From: Anaerolineaceae bacterium
GTDB lineage: Bacteria > Chloroflexota > Anaerolineae > Anaerolineales > Anaerolineaceae
Direction: 5' to 3'
Length of the DNA: 6,040 nt
NCBI GenBank assembly: GCA_003448875.1
Contig: DLXG01000180.1
Location: 1-6,040, forward strand
The position numbers and the translations under genes were made by a program. The first letter of the stretch is position 1, and the number at the start of each line of letters is the position of its first letter. This document shows positions 5,519 to 6,040 of this stretch, one piece after another. The notes under the pieces are model-generated. The model worked only from the letters and a program-made list of their open reading frames with translations. It did no database searches and was not told the origin of the DNA.

Positions 5519-6040
5519 TCAAGCGGAGCCGGGCAGTGTGATTAACATTTCTGCCAGTTCAATTTGATCCATCACTGCCGAAACCAGTTCTTCCTGTTCG
5601 GCTTCGGTCAGGTTGAGAGCGGCCACTGCGCGCTCATCCAGAGCGTACTGCAAGCCGTCCCTTCCAATTCCAATGCCCAACATCATCATAATGCTATCGC
5701 CCACATGCACGGCATAAGCCTGTGCCTGATACGGGCCGGCAGCGGCCGGGTTATGATGGTGGGCAATTACCGCCACCAGACCCTCGGGCAAGCGCCAGCG
5801 GCGTGCCATCTCAGCTCCCAGCATGGCATGGTCAATTCCAAAATACGAGCGTTCAATCTCCAAAAATGAGGCCGATTGCCAATCACCTAAACTGAAAACC
5901 ATGCTGCGCAGCAACTTTTCCAGTGCCAGTTTGCCAATATCGCTGAGCAGACCGGCAAAATAAAATTCCTCAATATTTTTCCAGCGGCGTTTCTGGGCAA
6001 TCGTTCTGGCGCAAATTGCCACGCCCAGCGAGTGCCGCCA
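5519..6040 (-). CDS. HDOD domain protein (5' end missing)
   Basis: The C-terminal 173 residues of an HDOD (HD-related output domain) protein; the frame is open through base 6040, and the GTG at 6022 is not a likely start because WRHSLG upstream is part of the domain. HDOD domains are regulatory relatives of HD phosphohydrolases that generally lack catalytic metal ligands, and are common in bacterial signalling proteins. Visible landmarks, numbered from the window edge, are WRHS (1-4), FAGLLSDIGKL (28-38), IDHAMLGAEM (69-78), RWRLPEGLV (81-89) and a His triplet (94-96). In GLLSDIG the His of the usual HD pair is Ser33, supporting a binding rather than a catalytic role. Whether a receiver, GGDEF or other domain precedes it cannot be seen. 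It is the first visible gene of the operon leading into the two cheX genes. Confidence 0.88.
   Translation of the reverse strand, partial: WRHSLGVAICARTIAQKRRWKNIEEFYFAGLLSDIGKLALEKLLRSMVFSLGDWQSASFLEIERSYFGIDHAMLGAEMARRWRLPEGLVAVIAHHHNPAAAGPYQAQAYAVHVGDSIMMMLGIGIGRDGLQYALDERAVAALNLTEAEQEELVSAVMDQIELAEMLITLPGSA

Overview
The window is accessory-style signalling and lipid-metabolism DNA from a mid-to-high GC bacterium. The mix of a class IIIb adenylate cyclase, a PlsY-DegV fusion, CheX-type phosphatases, HDOD and HD-GYP proteins would fit a member of the Chloroflexota (Anaerolineae-like). That assignment is inferred from gene content and style; no rRNA or other marker is present to prove it.

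Left part, plus strand (1-1281): the 3' part of a membrane-bound adenylate cyclase (end of an extracellular sensor, one membrane segment, HAMP, class III cyclase domain), cut by the window edge. A 77-codon gene for a small, probably exported protein of unknown function follows 12 bases later.

Middle, plus strand (1282-2890): a short intergenic stretch with a good -10 box and a strong ribosome binding site leads into a 494-residue protein. It joins a PlsY-like glycerol-3-phosphate acyltransferase domain to a complete DegV/FakB-type fatty-acid-binding domain. FakB carries acyl chains for phosphorylation by FakA, and PlsY uses acyl-phosphate to acylate glycerol-3-phosphate, so the fusion would join two neighbouring steps of phospholipid synthesis. 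Some PlsY motif residues are altered.

Right part, minus strand (6040 down to 2918): a tight five-gene run read right to left: HDOD protein (cut by the window edge), two tandem CheX paralogues, CheW, and a PAS/HD-GYP phosphodiesterase whose start overlaps the cheW stop as ATGA. It looks like one operon linking chemosensory signalling (CheW scaffold, CheY-P phosphatases) to cyclic-di-GMP turnover. No CheA, CheY or chemoreceptor lies inside the window. This operon converges on the PlsY-DegV gene with only 27 bases between stop codons. With the cyclase, the window holds candidates for both cAMP synthesis and c-di-GMP breakdown.

No tRNA, rRNA, CRISPR array, insertion sequence or phage gene was seen.
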